The notes beneath the pieces were generated by a model. The model was given only the letters and a program-made list of their open reading frames with translations. It was not told where the DNA came from and searched no databases. A DNA stretch of 23,063 bases from a virus. The translations under genes were made by a program, and so were the position numbers. The DNA is taken from positions 1 through 23,063 of the IMG/VR virus record IMGVR_UViG_3300015374_000063. One strand, 5' to 3'. Each line of letters opens with the position of its first letter. The stretch's first letter is position 1. Positions 14,992-21,254 of the stretch are shown in pieces.

Positions 14992-15270
14992 ATGTCCACC
15001 CCCCGCACCCCTTCGCCCGTCCAGATCACTCAGGCGCGCCACCCTCGACGCGCGACGCTGCGATCGAGCGTCCAGTTCATGATCGGCCTCGCGGCGATCT
15101 GGGGCAGCGTGGTCGAGCTCGCAGGACTCGATCCCACACTGCCCGTCATCGCGCCCTCGATCGCCGCCGCGGCGGCCGTCACTCGCGTCATGGCCTCTCC
15201 TGTCGTCGAGGCGTTCCTGCGCCGGCACAAGCTCACGTCGTGGCTCGCAGCCGCGCCACCCAGCAACTGA
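14992..15270 (+). CDS. Holin-like two-TM membrane protein
   Basis: A 92-residue protein with a hydrophilic, basic N-terminus (ITQARHPRRATLRSS), two hydrophobic segments at about 26-45 (VQFMIGLAAIWGSVVELAGL) and 49-68 (TLPVIAPSIAAAAAVTRVM), and a charged tail (EAFLRRHKL). This topology fits a two-TM holin, forming the membrane lesion that releases the endolysin. It lies directly after the endolysin, the usual position. ATG 14992 was chosen because AAGGAGG at 14978-14984 is 7 nt upstream; an in-frame ATG at 14986 overlaps the endolysin stop but is only 1 nt from that site. Function is inferred from topology and position. Confidence 0.78.
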   Translation: MSTPRTPSPVQITQARHPRRATLRSSVQFMIGLAAIWGSVVELAGLDPTLPVIAPSIAAAAAVTRVMASPVVEAFLRRHKLTSWLAAAPPSN

Positions 15271-15273
15271 CCC

Positions 15274-15375
15274 ATGAGAGTCCTCCGCGACATGGTCGCG
15301 TTCTACGTCGTGCTGTTCCGGCTCGACGACCTCGCTGACCACGTCGTCGGCCTCAGCCGAAGGAGTCGCAGATGA
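15274..15375 (+). CDS. 33-residue putative small protein
   Basis: An ATG 3 nt after the holin-like stop opens a 33-codon frame ending in TGA at 15373-15375, which overlaps the next gene's ATG (ATGA). Its sequence has a hydrophobic stretch (MVAFYVVLF) followed by charged residues and ends GLSRRSRR. No ribosome site precedes it, so it would depend on coupling to the upstream stop. The tight fit between its neighbours favours a real gene, but the same stretch must also contain the next gene's GAAGGAG site. A small membrane peptide near the lysis genes is possible; a chance frame is equally plausible. Confidence 0.4.
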   Translation: MRVLRDMVAFYVVLFRLDDLADHVVGLSRRSRR

Positions 15376-15671
15376 CCGTCACACTCGGCGCAACGCCGAT
15401 CGACGCCGAGCTCGTGCTCTCGCCCGATACTGGCTTCGTGTGCACATTCCGCCGCCCCTCCGGCGCCTGGCCGGACGGGATGACGGCTGAGATCCGCATC
15501 GGCGCCCAAGTGTGGCAGGCGACTGTCGTCGCGGACGAAGCGAACTGGGACATCGACAGCGCGACCGTCGATGCCCTGATCGCCACAAATCCGCGCCGCG
15601 CCCAGGTCTACGTCACGATCGACGGCGTCCCGGCGCTGTGGTTCAGCGGGCCGGTGAAGATCCGTGGCTAG
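15372..15671 (+). CDS. Small beta-sandwich protein (LtfC/Gp6-like)
   Basis: A 99-residue protein that looks like the small beta-sandwich family often found just before tail-fibre genes in actinophages (LtfC/p132/Gp6-like). Visible signs are TPIDAELVLSPDTGFVCTFR, the aromatic GAWPDGMTAEIRI, and the ending YVTIDGVPALWFSGPVKI. Start ATG 15372 has GAAGGAG at 15359-15365, 6 nt upstream, a strong site. Its final codons overlap the start of the fibre gene (15664). It may form part of the tail-tip or fibre attachment. The family call is from memory of the pattern; function is unproven. Confidence 0.7.
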   Translation: MTVTLGATPIDAELVLSPDTGFVCTFRRPSGAWPDGMTAEIRIGAQVWQATVVADEANWDIDSATVDALIATNPRRAQVYVTIDGVPALWFSGPVKIRG

Positions 15672-17301
15672 CGTGAGCATGGCGGACGGCGAGGAGATCG
15701 TCGTCGAAACGCCCACGCGGCCCGTCTTGCTACTGGAACGCAGCGAGGTCGTCGTGACGAGCGTCAACGGCGACAGCGGCGACGTTGAGATCGACGTCGA
15801 CCAGGCGTCCGACGAAGCAGTCGCCGCGCACGTCGACGACGATGCCAGTCTCACGACGGCTGCCGTTGCTGCCAGGATCGCCTACGCAACGGCAGCCAAC
15901 CCGCACCTCCTCAAGACGGGCATCCAGGCCATCGGCGAGCTGGGCAATAGCGTCGCTCTCAACGGCGTGCTCTCCTACTACGACTACGCAACATCGGGTG
16001 CGATCACCCTCGGCAGCCTGTCGTACATGGCCACTGCCATCCCGAAGACGAACGGTCGATTCCGCTACGCCGGCGTCGTCGGACACGTTGGCTACACCTC
16101 GACTCAGCTGCTGCCCTACCTCCCTGACCTGATCGCGGCCGGCGTCGCTGGCGGCTGGACCCACGTCGGCCTCCAGGTCATCACGAACGACCCGTTGAAC
16201 CTGCCCTTCGCGACCACCAAGGCGAACATCATCACAATGGTCGACGCGATCTTGGCCGCGGGTATGACGCCAATCCTCTACACCGCACCGCCGCTCGGGT
16301 CGGCGGTCGGCGGAAACACGGGCGCGCCACTGACGAAGCTCACCCAGGCGAACCTCTTCGCGCGCCGGTTGGCGGCAAAGCTCGGCCTGCCACTGGTCGA
16401 CTTCCACAGCGTCACAGTGAACCCGTCCGACAACAACTGGCTGCCGGGATACTCGGCGGATGGGGTGCACCCAACTGCGCTCGGCGCCAAGGCCATGGGC
16501 GACGAGCTCGCGCGCGTCTTGAACACGATCCCCGGACGCACCCCGTCACAGCTCGCCGGTTCCTACAACCCAAACCTCATGCTGCCCGACGCCGTGATCA
16601 CCTCGGCCGCCGCGGACAAGTTCACGTACTCCGGAAACACGGGCGGCGGCTGGGGGCTCAAGGCCTCAACGGGGCCGTTCTGGAAGGGCAACCAACTCAT
16701 CATCAACCGCGGCAGTCTCGGCGACTACGGCGGCATCGGGCCGATCGCACCGGGCCTCTGGGTGCCGGGCAACCGTGTCCGGGTGTCATTTGGCATCGAC
16801 GTGTCCGCATGCCCGACGGGCGGCACATGGTCGGCCAACCTCTACAACTTCACCCAGGCGCAGGCGGTCTGCGGATTCTCCGGCATGTCGAACACTCTGA
16901 CAAACCGATCGGTATCCGTCACCGACTGTGTGACCACGACGGACGCCAACGCGCGGATCATCAACTCGGCATCCGGGGCGTGGCGTCCTACGCACGTCGG
17001 TTGCGCCGTCCAGATCAACTCCGGTGTCACGACCGTGCTTCCTGCTGGGACGACCATCATCAACGTCTCCATGGATGGAAAGCAGGCCTACATGTCCGCC
17101 CCTGCCACTGTGGCCGCGTCCGGACTGTGTGCCACCGTCTCCGGCGAGCCCTGCGTCGCTGTGTTCGAGTTCACGGTCCAGCCGGATATGGTCGGCGACA
17201 CGATCAACGTGCAGGCGACTGCCAGCGGCGCTGCCGGGACCGTCGTCGGGCTAACCCAGCCCACCGTCCAAGACATCACCGCTCTCGGCATCGCCGCCTA
17301 G
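15664..17301 (+). CDS. Tail fibre / spike with SGNH (GDSL-type) hydrolase domain
   Basis: A 545-residue protein. Residues 31-45 (VTSVNGDSGDVEID) resemble the trimerisation collar common in phage fibres. Residues about 86-287 fit an SGNH hydrolase: block I LGNSVALNG with Ser96 (Asp of the usual GDS replaced by Asn), block II VVGHVG with Gly140, block III VITNDPLN with Asn175, and block V DGVHPTALGAKAM with Asp266/His269. All four name-giving residues appear present. The C-terminal half is beta-rich with six or more cysteines and may be a receptor-binding domain. Such domains deacetylate or de-esterify surface polysaccharides in other phages. GTG 15664 overlaps the previous stop; ATG 15679 is an alternative. 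The 3' end overlaps the next gene's ribosome site. Confidence 0.78.
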   Translation: MASVSMADGEEIVVETPTRPVLLLERSEVVVTSVNGDSGDVEIDVDQASDEAVAAHVDDDASLTTAAVAARIAYATAANPHLLKTGIQAIGELGNSVALNGVLSYYDYATSGAITLGSLSYMATAIPKTNGRFRYAGVVGHVGYTSTQLLPYLPDLIAAGVAGGWTHVGLQVITNDPLNLPFATTKANIITMVDAILAAGMTPILYTAPPLGSAVGGNTGAPLTKLTQANLFARRLAAKLGLPLVDFHSVTVNPSDNNWLPGYSADGVHPTALGAKAMGDELARVLNTIPGRTPSQLAGSYNPNLMLPDAVITSAAADKFTYSGNTGGGWGLKASTGPFWKGNQLIINRGSLGDYGGIGPIAPGLWVPGNRVRVSFGIDVSACPTGGTWSANLYNFTQAQAVCGFSGMSNTLTNRSVSVTDCVTTTDANARIINSASGAWRPTHVGCAVQINSGVTTVLPAGTTIINVSMDGKQAYMSAPATVAASGLCATVSGEPCVAVFEFTVQPDMVGDTINVQATASGAAGTVVGLTQPTVQDITALGIAA

Positions 17302-17313
17302 GAGGCTCGCGCC

Positions 17314-17499
17314 ATGACCAAGTTGTCGACCGAGATCCCCGAAGAGTACGAGGGTCCGCCGCCGTCCCTGACGATCGACATCGTCAGAACGTCTAGCAAC
17401 GGATCAGAGCACCGGGCCACGTGCACCGAGGACGGCCTGGCCTACTGGGAAGCTCGAGGGTACCGCCGGGTCGAGGACCTCGAAAGCGGTACCGACTGA
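17314..17499 (+). CDS. Small acidic protein of the late region
   Basis: A 61-residue acidic protein (EIPEEYEGPPPSLTIDIV, ending YWEARGYRRVEDLESGTD). TAGGAGG at 17299-17305, overlapping the fibre stop, is a near-ideal ribosome site. It is the last gene of the late region, and a strong terminator follows 25 nt later. I know of no function; short proteins with a similar ending occur after fibre genes in actinophages and could be fibre-associated or chaperone-like. No transmembrane segment or catalytic motif is visible. Confidence 0.72.
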   Translation: MTKLSTEIPEEYEGPPPSLTIDIVRTSSNGSEHRATCTEDGLAYWEARGYRRVEDLESGTD

Positions 17500-17524
17500 A
17501 TTTCTTGCCACGCACGACCGCATC

Positions 17525-17560
17525 AGCGCCCCACCTCTCAACCGAGAGGTGGGGCGCTTT
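17525..17560 (+). terminator. Strong intrinsic terminator ending the late operon
   Basis: A 15-bp perfect stem (GCGCCCCACCTCTC plus one flanking A-T pair) with an AACC loop is followed by TTTCGTGCGTTT. It is the best terminator in the window and separates the structural and lysis genes from the lipoprotein gene. The tract is short, as is normal in high-G+C genomes. Confidence 0.88.
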
Positions 17561-17597
17561 CGTGCGTTTGGCCGTGAATGTCTGTCACGATGGGGCG

Positions 17598-18023
17598 ATG
17601 CGTCGCATTCTCACCCTCGCCGTGGCCGCCTTCCTGCTCGCCGGTTGTGGCTCGAGCTCGGACCCAGATCCCGCACCGAGAAGCCAGTCGCCCGAGTCGG
17701 GGCTCTCCGCTGACGTCAAGGCCGCCGTGCTGGCCGCGGACAGGGCCAAGACGATCCGCGACGGTTGCGATCCGCAGCGCAAGACGTGGGAGTGCTACTG
17801 GGACTCCTTCGATGACGACGGCGCTGGCCGGCTCGCGGTCTACCTCAAGCTGCCAGCCTCCATGGACGACACCGAGCGGACACGCCTGGCCGCCGAGTCC
17901 GGCTTCACGCTGTTCACGATCATCGGGCCCAACGTGCCCGAGCTGCAGAACGTATCGTTCCGCGATCAGCACGGGCTGGAGATCGGCCAGTCCGATCGCG
18001 ACGGCCCGTTCGTCGTGCAGTAG
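17598..18023 (+). CDS. Phage-encoded lipoprotein
   Basis: A 141-residue secreted lipoprotein. The signal MRRILTLAVAAFLLAGC has two Arg, a hydrophobic core and a lipobox LAGC with Cys17 as the acylation site; a Ser/Pro-rich linker follows (SSSDPDPAPRSQSPES). The mature domain (about residues 35-141) contains Cys57 and Cys66, perhaps a disulfide, and an acidic EFDDDG-like loop (SFDDDGAG). No family is recognised. It lies alone between a strong terminator and an intergenic regulatory region, suggesting its own control; I see no convincing promoter in the 38 nt after the terminator. Lone lipoproteins in temperate actinophages and other phages sometimes exclude superinfection, which is a possibility, not a finding. 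ATG 17598 has only a weak GGGG site upstream. Confidence 0.82.
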   Translation: MRRILTLAVAAFLLAGCGSSSDPDPAPRSQSPESGLSADVKAAVLAADRAKTIRDGCDPQRKTWECYWDSFDDDGAGRLAVYLKLPASMDDTERTRLAAESGFTLFTIIGPNVPELQNVSFRDQHGLEIGQSDRDGPFVVQ

Positions 18024-18035
18024 CCCAAGACGTCG

Positions 18036-18075
18036 GAACCCGCTCGAGCGACACGTCGCGCGCTCCGGCGGGTTC
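18036..18075 (+). terminator. Imperfect hairpin after the lipoprotein gene
   Basis: GAACCCGC (18036-18043) pairs with GCGGGTTC (18068-18075), and GAGCG with CGCTC inside, giving an interrupted stem. No T-tract follows. It may terminate the lipoprotein transcript or isolate the following promoter. Confidence 0.5.
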
Positions 18076-18112
18076 GACGCATGCACGCACACCGCCGACA
18101 CGCGCGGTGACG

Positions 18113-18128
18113 GATAACATAGATTATC
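18113..18128. promoter_or_regulatory. Inverted repeat (operator-like) upstream of the early operon
   Basis: GATAA (18113-18117) and TTATC (18124-18128) form a perfect 5-bp inverted repeat separated by 6 nt, in an unusually AT-rich patch for this genome. Its centre lies about 20 nt before the promoter -10 hexamer at 18140, so a bound protein would cover the -35 region. No identical copy was noticed elsewhere in the window. Confidence 0.5.
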
Positions 18129-18139
18129 TGCCAATCGCG

Positions 18140-18145
18140 TAACAT
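18140..18145 (+). promoter_or_regulatory. Promoter -10 hexamer for a probable leaderless transcript
   Basis: TAACAT matches the actinobacterial -10 consensus (TANNNT). It ends 7 nt before ATG 18153, so transcription would begin at or next to the start codon; no Shine-Dalgarno site precedes that ATG. A second TAACAT at 18115-18120 overlaps the inverted repeat. No good -35 is visible. Confidence 0.55.
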
Positions 18146-18152
18146 CGACGCT

Positions 18153-18410
18153 ATGCGTAACGATGACGAGAATGCTCCTGAGGCCCACACGCTCACGTAT
18201 CCGGGCAAGGTCGACCCTGTGCCGGGATCACTGCTAGGCCCTGGCATGAACGGCAAACAGTGGAAGGTGCTCGGCTCGGTGTACGACCCGGCCACCAACA
18301 CGACTTCGGTCGAGGTCGAGCACTTCCACGCTGATGAGCCCACGCCGCTGGCGGCTCTCCGCGCAGCGAGCGTCATCGGCCGCAAGATCGCACCGAGGCG
18401 GACCGCATGA
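18153..18410 (+). CDS. Unknown 85-residue protein, first gene of the early operon
   Basis: An 85-residue protein of unknown function, rich in short strand-forming stretches (HTLTYPGKVDPVPGSLL, QWKVLGSVYDPATNTTSVEV), with a basic C-terminus (SVIGRKIAPRRTA). It starts at ATG 18153, directly after the -10 hexamer, without a ribosome site, which suggests leaderless translation. Its stop overlaps the next start (ATGA). I do not recognise a family. The neighbours are other short hypothetical proteins in the same transcription unit. No membrane segment or catalytic motif is visible. Confidence 0.75.
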   Translation: MRNDDENAPEAHTLTYPGKVDPVPGSLLGPGMNGKQWKVLGSVYDPATNTTSVEVEHFHADEPTPLAALRAASVIGRKIAPRRTA

Positions 18411-18580
18411 GCGACGCCGCTGTGAAGGTCACGGTCACAGATCCCGAGAGTGGCGAGGTCCTCGGCGAGCGCGTCATCGAGAACGACTACATGGTGATCA
18501 CCGCCGGCAACCGCTATCTCGACGGCGTCAGCGCCTATGGGAACGGCACAGCCGTTTGCACGATCAAGGTGAAGCGATGA
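18407..18580 (+). CDS. Conserved-looking 57-residue phage protein
   Basis: A 57-residue protein, predominantly beta (VKVTVTDPESGEVLGERV, then NDYMVITAGNRYLDGVSAY and CTIKVKR). The pattern of a TDPESGEVLGE turn, an END-Y-x-I strand and a closing TIKVK strand is one I recall from small hypothetical proteins in actinobacteriophages, but no function is known to me. It is coupled on both sides by ATGA overlaps (start 18407, stop overlapping 18577). It is short but fits the chain of overlapping genes exactly. Confidence 0.75.
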   Translation: MSDAAVKVTVTDPESGEVLGERVIENDYMVITAGNRYLDGVSAYGNGTAVCTIKVKR

Positions 18581-19095
18581 GCGCCGACAAGCCGAGCTCG
18601 CGCTACGAGATCCACCGCGAGGTGTTCGCCCAGGGCGTCCTCGAGCGAGCGTTCACCGAGTTCTTCTCGAAGCTGTTCCGACCATTGCGACGCTCGGACT
18701 TCGCCCTCGTCCCGTCGCGCCGCACGTCGACATTGGAGCTGCCGCCCATGCCGCCTCTCGATCACTCGAAGTTCGGCCCCGAGTCCGCGCGCGGTGGCAT
18801 CCTGCCACCCAAGGCCAGCCGCTCGGAGATCGCCGACGAGATCCGCGCCGACGCGCACTATGTCGACGAGCACCCGGCGACACCCGACACGTTCTACGCC
18901 GGCATCCTCCACGCCGAACGCATCGCCCGCATGGGCCGCGACGTCCAGGACGATCCGCAGCGAGTCCGCCCGCCGATCGCGTACATCGGCGCCGAGTCGA
19001 TCGCCACACGCTCCACGCATCGAGCGCCCACGGCGTACGTCGAGCGTCGTCCGCCGGCGGCCTTCGTCGGCGACCACGACATGGGTGTCTCATGA
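18577..19095 (+). CDS. Unknown 172-residue protein
   Basis: A 172-residue protein I do not recognise. The N-terminal part is helical (HREVFAQGVLERAFTEFF), followed by a basic, Pro-rich linker (RRTSTLELPPMPPLDHSKF) and a second helical segment (KASRSEIADEIRADAHYV, then YAGILHAERIARM). The tail is disordered-looking and rich in Arg, Pro and Ala (YVERRPPAAFVGD). It starts in the ATGA overlap at 18577 and its stop overlaps the next start at 19092. No enzymatic motif or membrane segment is visible. Confidence 0.72.
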   Translation: MSADKPSSRYEIHREVFAQGVLERAFTEFFSKLFRPLRRSDFALVPSRRTSTLELPPMPPLDHSKFGPESARGGILPPKASRSEIADEIRADAHYVDEHPATPDTFYAGILHAERIARMGRDVQDDPQRVRPPIAYIGAESIATRSTHRAPTAYVERRPPAAFVGDHDMGVS

Positions 19096-19493
19096 GCGCC
19101 GTCTCGTGCGACCGCTCGGTCTACTGTGCGGCTTCGTTCCATCATCCCGGCTGCGAGGGTGCACGGCTCCGACGCTCGACCGCTGAGCGACGGCCGGTGA
19201 TCGAGGCCGAGACGAAGGTCGTGCAGAACGGCCACACGTGGATACGGCTCCTGCTCGGCGGCAACGTCATCCATAAGGGCCACCTCGTGCCGACCGCGCT
19301 CGAGGCCCAGCAGTACGTCGACCGCGAAGCTGCGGCCGCGCTGGCCGCTCTGGACGCGCTTCGTGTCGTGTGGGTCGACATGGTCGGCCAGGAAGTCAGC
19401 CGCGAAAACTGCATGGTCCTGTCGAACGCAGTGCATGCCGCCCTCCGGACCGCCGGCATCGTCGACGAGGAAGGCGTGGAGGTGCAGCGATGA
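19092..19493 (+). CDS. Unknown Cys/His-containing protein
   Basis: A 133-residue protein of unknown function. Its N-terminus holds three cysteines and two histidines close together (SCDRSVYCAASFHHPGC), possibly a small metal site, but the spacing does not match a known zinc finger. A strand (HTWIRLLLGGNVIHKGHL) and two helices (EAQQYVDREAAAALAALDAL, then NCMVLSNAVHAALRTAGI) follow. Start 19092 and stop 19493 are in ATGA overlaps with neighbours. The role is unknown. Confidence 0.72.
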   Translation: MSAVSCDRSVYCAASFHHPGCEGARLRRSTAERRPVIEAETKVVQNGHTWIRLLLGGNVIHKGHLVPTALEAQQYVDREAAAALAALDALRVVWVDMVGQEVSRENCMVLSNAVHAALRTAGIVDEEGVEVQR

Positions 19494-19885
19494 GCAGCTA
19501 CATGCCGCCGCACCTCGCCGGGCTCGTCCAGGCGATCGCGTACAAGCCGGGCTGGGAGTTCTCACTGCGCGACGAGGTCGAGCCTGACGGTTCCGGTGGA
19601 CTGACTCTCGACATCGTTTCGGAGAGCGAGGACTCGTTCGACTTCATCCGAGTCATCCGCGTGCGCCACAGCTTCCTCATCCCGCCGGCCTCGTACAACC
19701 GCGACGTGTGGGCCGCTTGGCTGTTCGATCGCGTGCGCGACGTCGAGACGCACGAAGCCGGCGAGTTCTTCCGCATCGACGGTGTCCGTGAGTTCGCGCC
19801 CCACCACAGCAACGGCGAAGACCCGTACCGCGTCTGGCATGTCAGCGACTGGGCGACAGCCGCCAAGAGCTCAGGCGACGCATGA
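19490..19885 (+). CDS. Conserved-looking hypothetical protein, 131 residues
   Basis: A 131-residue protein beginning MSSYMPPHLAGLVQAIAYKP, a start that I recall from hypothetical actinophage proteins. It continues with strands (GLTLDIVSESEDSFDFIRV, RVRHSFLIPPASYNRD), a helix (WLFDRVRDVETHEAGEF), and a His-containing segment (FAPHHSNGEDPYRVWH). The fold and role are unknown to me; candidates for metal-binding are the HH pair and the E/H around residue 90. It is coupled on both sides by ATGA overlaps. Nothing suggests secretion or membrane insertion. Confidence 0.73.
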   Translation: MSSYMPPHLAGLVQAIAYKPGWEFSLRDEVEPDGSGGLTLDIVSESEDSFDFIRVIRVRHSFLIPPASYNRDVWAAWLFDRVRDVETHEAGEFFRIDGVREFAPHHSNGEDPYRVWHVSDWATAAKSSGDA

Positions 19886-20322
19886 GCGCAGCCCGCCCCA
19901 GGACGCTGCTGTTCAGCTTGCCGATCGGCATCGAGAACCCGGCCGCACGGAACGAGCGCGGCTCGTCGCTGCAAGACGCTGACGGCTTCAACCTGCCCGA
20001 CCACGTGATTGATGTGCCCGTGTACCTCGATCCCCAGCTCGAGACCCACGGGATGAACGAGTACATGTACGACGGGCGAGTCATCGTCTTGCGTGAGTGG
20101 AACCTCGCCGTCCTCGTGCACGAGATCGCGCACATAGCCCTGGATGTCGTCGCCGCTAGCCGTCTAGTCACAGATATGGCCGACCAGTTCAATCACGCCC
20201 TCATCAACCCCGTCGAGCTCGCGTTCGCCCCGCTGATCCATCGACTGGCCGCCGAGGACCGAAGGCGCCGCCCGCAGGCGGTAGTCGATCCACCTCCGGC
20301 TCCGCATCAGCCGCGGGCATGA
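19882..20322 (+). CDS. HEXXH-motif protein, putative small metallopeptidase
   Basis: A 146-residue protein with an HEIAH motif (His80, Glu81, His84) in LAVLVHEIAHIALDVV, the zinc-binding motif of many metallopeptidases. Glu112 in NPVELAFAPLI is a plausible third ligand at a spacing seen in ImmA/IrrE-like peptidases. Upstream lies a strand-rich region (VIDVPVYLDPQLETHGM, RVIVLREWN). A basic Pro-rich tail follows. It is coupled by ATGA overlaps to its neighbours, within a unit that also encodes an HTH protein two genes later. Motif-based function is plausible; substrate unknown, and short proteins may contain HEXXH by chance, although helix context here is right. Confidence 0.72.
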   Translation: MSAARPRTLLFSLPIGIENPAARNERGSSLQDADGFNLPDHVIDVPVYLDPQLETHGMNEYMYDGRVIVLREWNLAVLVHEIAHIALDVVAASRLVTDMADQFNHALINPVELAFAPLIHRLAAEDRRRRPQAVVDPPPAPHQPRA

Positions 20323-21254
20323 TGACCTGTGCGTGGTGCAGCCGGCCGATCCCGCCGGGCAAGCGGTCCGACTCGGTGTGCTGCTCGAAGCGTTGTCGTC
20401 AGGCGCGCCACCGATTCACCCGTGACGTCGGCTCGGCGTCTGCCGTCGCCACTGGCCACCCACGACGCCTCGCCTACGCCGATCCGCCCTACCCCGGCCG
20501 AGCTCGGAAGTATTACGGCCAGCACCCCGACTACGCCGGCGAGGTCGATCACGCCGCGCTGGTCGCGTCGCTGACGGCCGAGTACGACGCCTGGGCGCTG
20601 TCGACCGCGGCCGACTCGTTGCAGGACATCCTGGCCGTCTGCCCGCCCGGCGTGCGGGTCGCAGCCTGGCACCGCGGCGAACGCCCCCACAAGGACGCCA
20701 CCGCACCGCTGAACGCTTGGGAGCCGGTCATCTACTGGGGCCAGATCCGTCGCGTCGCGCGGCCGCTAGACGCCACGCGTCGTGTTGAGCAGCTGGAACC
20801 CGTCGCGGAGGACCTGCACGACGCGTCGCGACCACCAGGTGGCGTCGCATCCGCAGTCGAGCACGACGCGTCGCGACCCACTCGAGGTGACGCGTCGCAG
20901 GGATCCGCGCGACGCGTCGACTCGATCGTTGACGCCAGCGAGATCCGCGACGAGCTCAGGGCCGAGATCCGCCACCTTGAGCAGGTGCTCGAGGATCTCG
21001 ACCAACCGTCGAACTCGCTCGTGTTCAGGCCATGGGCGAGGACAACCGATCCGGAACGCGTAGTCGGCGCTAAGCCCGCGGCATTCTGGCGTTGGGTGTT
21101 CGAGCTGCTCGGCGCGACACCTATCGACTCGTTCGTCGACGTGTTCCCAGCATCGGGCGGCGGGACGCGAGCCTGGGACACATACGTCCAGGCGTCGCGT
21201 CTCACCGCGGTGGCGCACGACGCCTCGCAGCTCGAGGAGATCCGGCGTGGATGA
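20319..21254 (+). CDS. DNA adenine methyltransferase (beta-class order) with N-terminal zinc finger
   Basis: A 311-residue putative DNA N6-adenine methyltransferase. Residues 4-26 hold a likely treble-clef zinc site (Cys4, Cys7, Cys21 or 22, Cys26). The catalytic motif DPPY is at 55-58 (LAYADPPYPG). The AdoMet-binding motif I lies at 273-286 (VDVFPASGGGTRAW), so the order catalytic motif, target region, AdoMet motif is the beta class. The middle (about 168-200) is a DASR-rich linker encoded by a cluster of ACGCGT palindromes. A conserved-looking VVGAKPAAFWRWVFELLGA block precedes motif I. Likely use is protecting phage DNA from host restriction. No cognate endonuclease is in the window. ATG 20319 overlaps the previous stop. 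Confidence 0.83.
   Translation: MMTCAWCSRPIPPGKRSDSVCCSKRCRQARHRFTRDVGSASAVATGHPRRLAYADPPYPGRARKYYGQHPDYAGEVDHAALVASLTAEYDAWALSTAADSLQDILAVCPPGVRVAAWHRGERPHKDATAPLNAWEPVIYWGQIRRVARPLDATRRVEQLEPVAEDLHDASRPPGGVASAVEHDASRPTRGDASQGSARRVDSIVDASEIRDELRAEIRHLEQVLEDLDQPSNSLVFRPWARTTDPERVVGAKPAAFWRWVFELLGATPIDSFVDVFPASGGGTRAWDTYVQASRLTAVAHDASQLEEIRRG
20775..20918. repeat. Cluster of ACGCGT / GACGCGTC palindromes in the methyltransferase gene
   Basis: ACGCGT occurs at 20775, 20821, 20866, 20890 and 20912, four of these within the octamer GACGCGTC. Spacings are 46, 45, 24 and 22 nt. Three copies extend to the 10-bp palindrome CGACGCGTCG. The copies lie in codons for a DASR/RRVD-rich linker. Confidence 0.7.

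Noticed and set aside
15664-17301. GDS in VNGDSGD (residues 36-38) as the SGNH block I
   Set aside because: It lies in a VNG-x-x-G-x-V fibre collar, too far from the other blocks. LGNSVALNG at 93-101 has the right spacing and flanks.
18115-18120. First TAACAT as the main -10 hexamer
   Set aside because: It is 32 nt from the ATG, no ribosome site follows it, and it overlaps the inverted repeat. The second TAACAT gives a better leaderless geometry. It cannot be excluded as an additional start.
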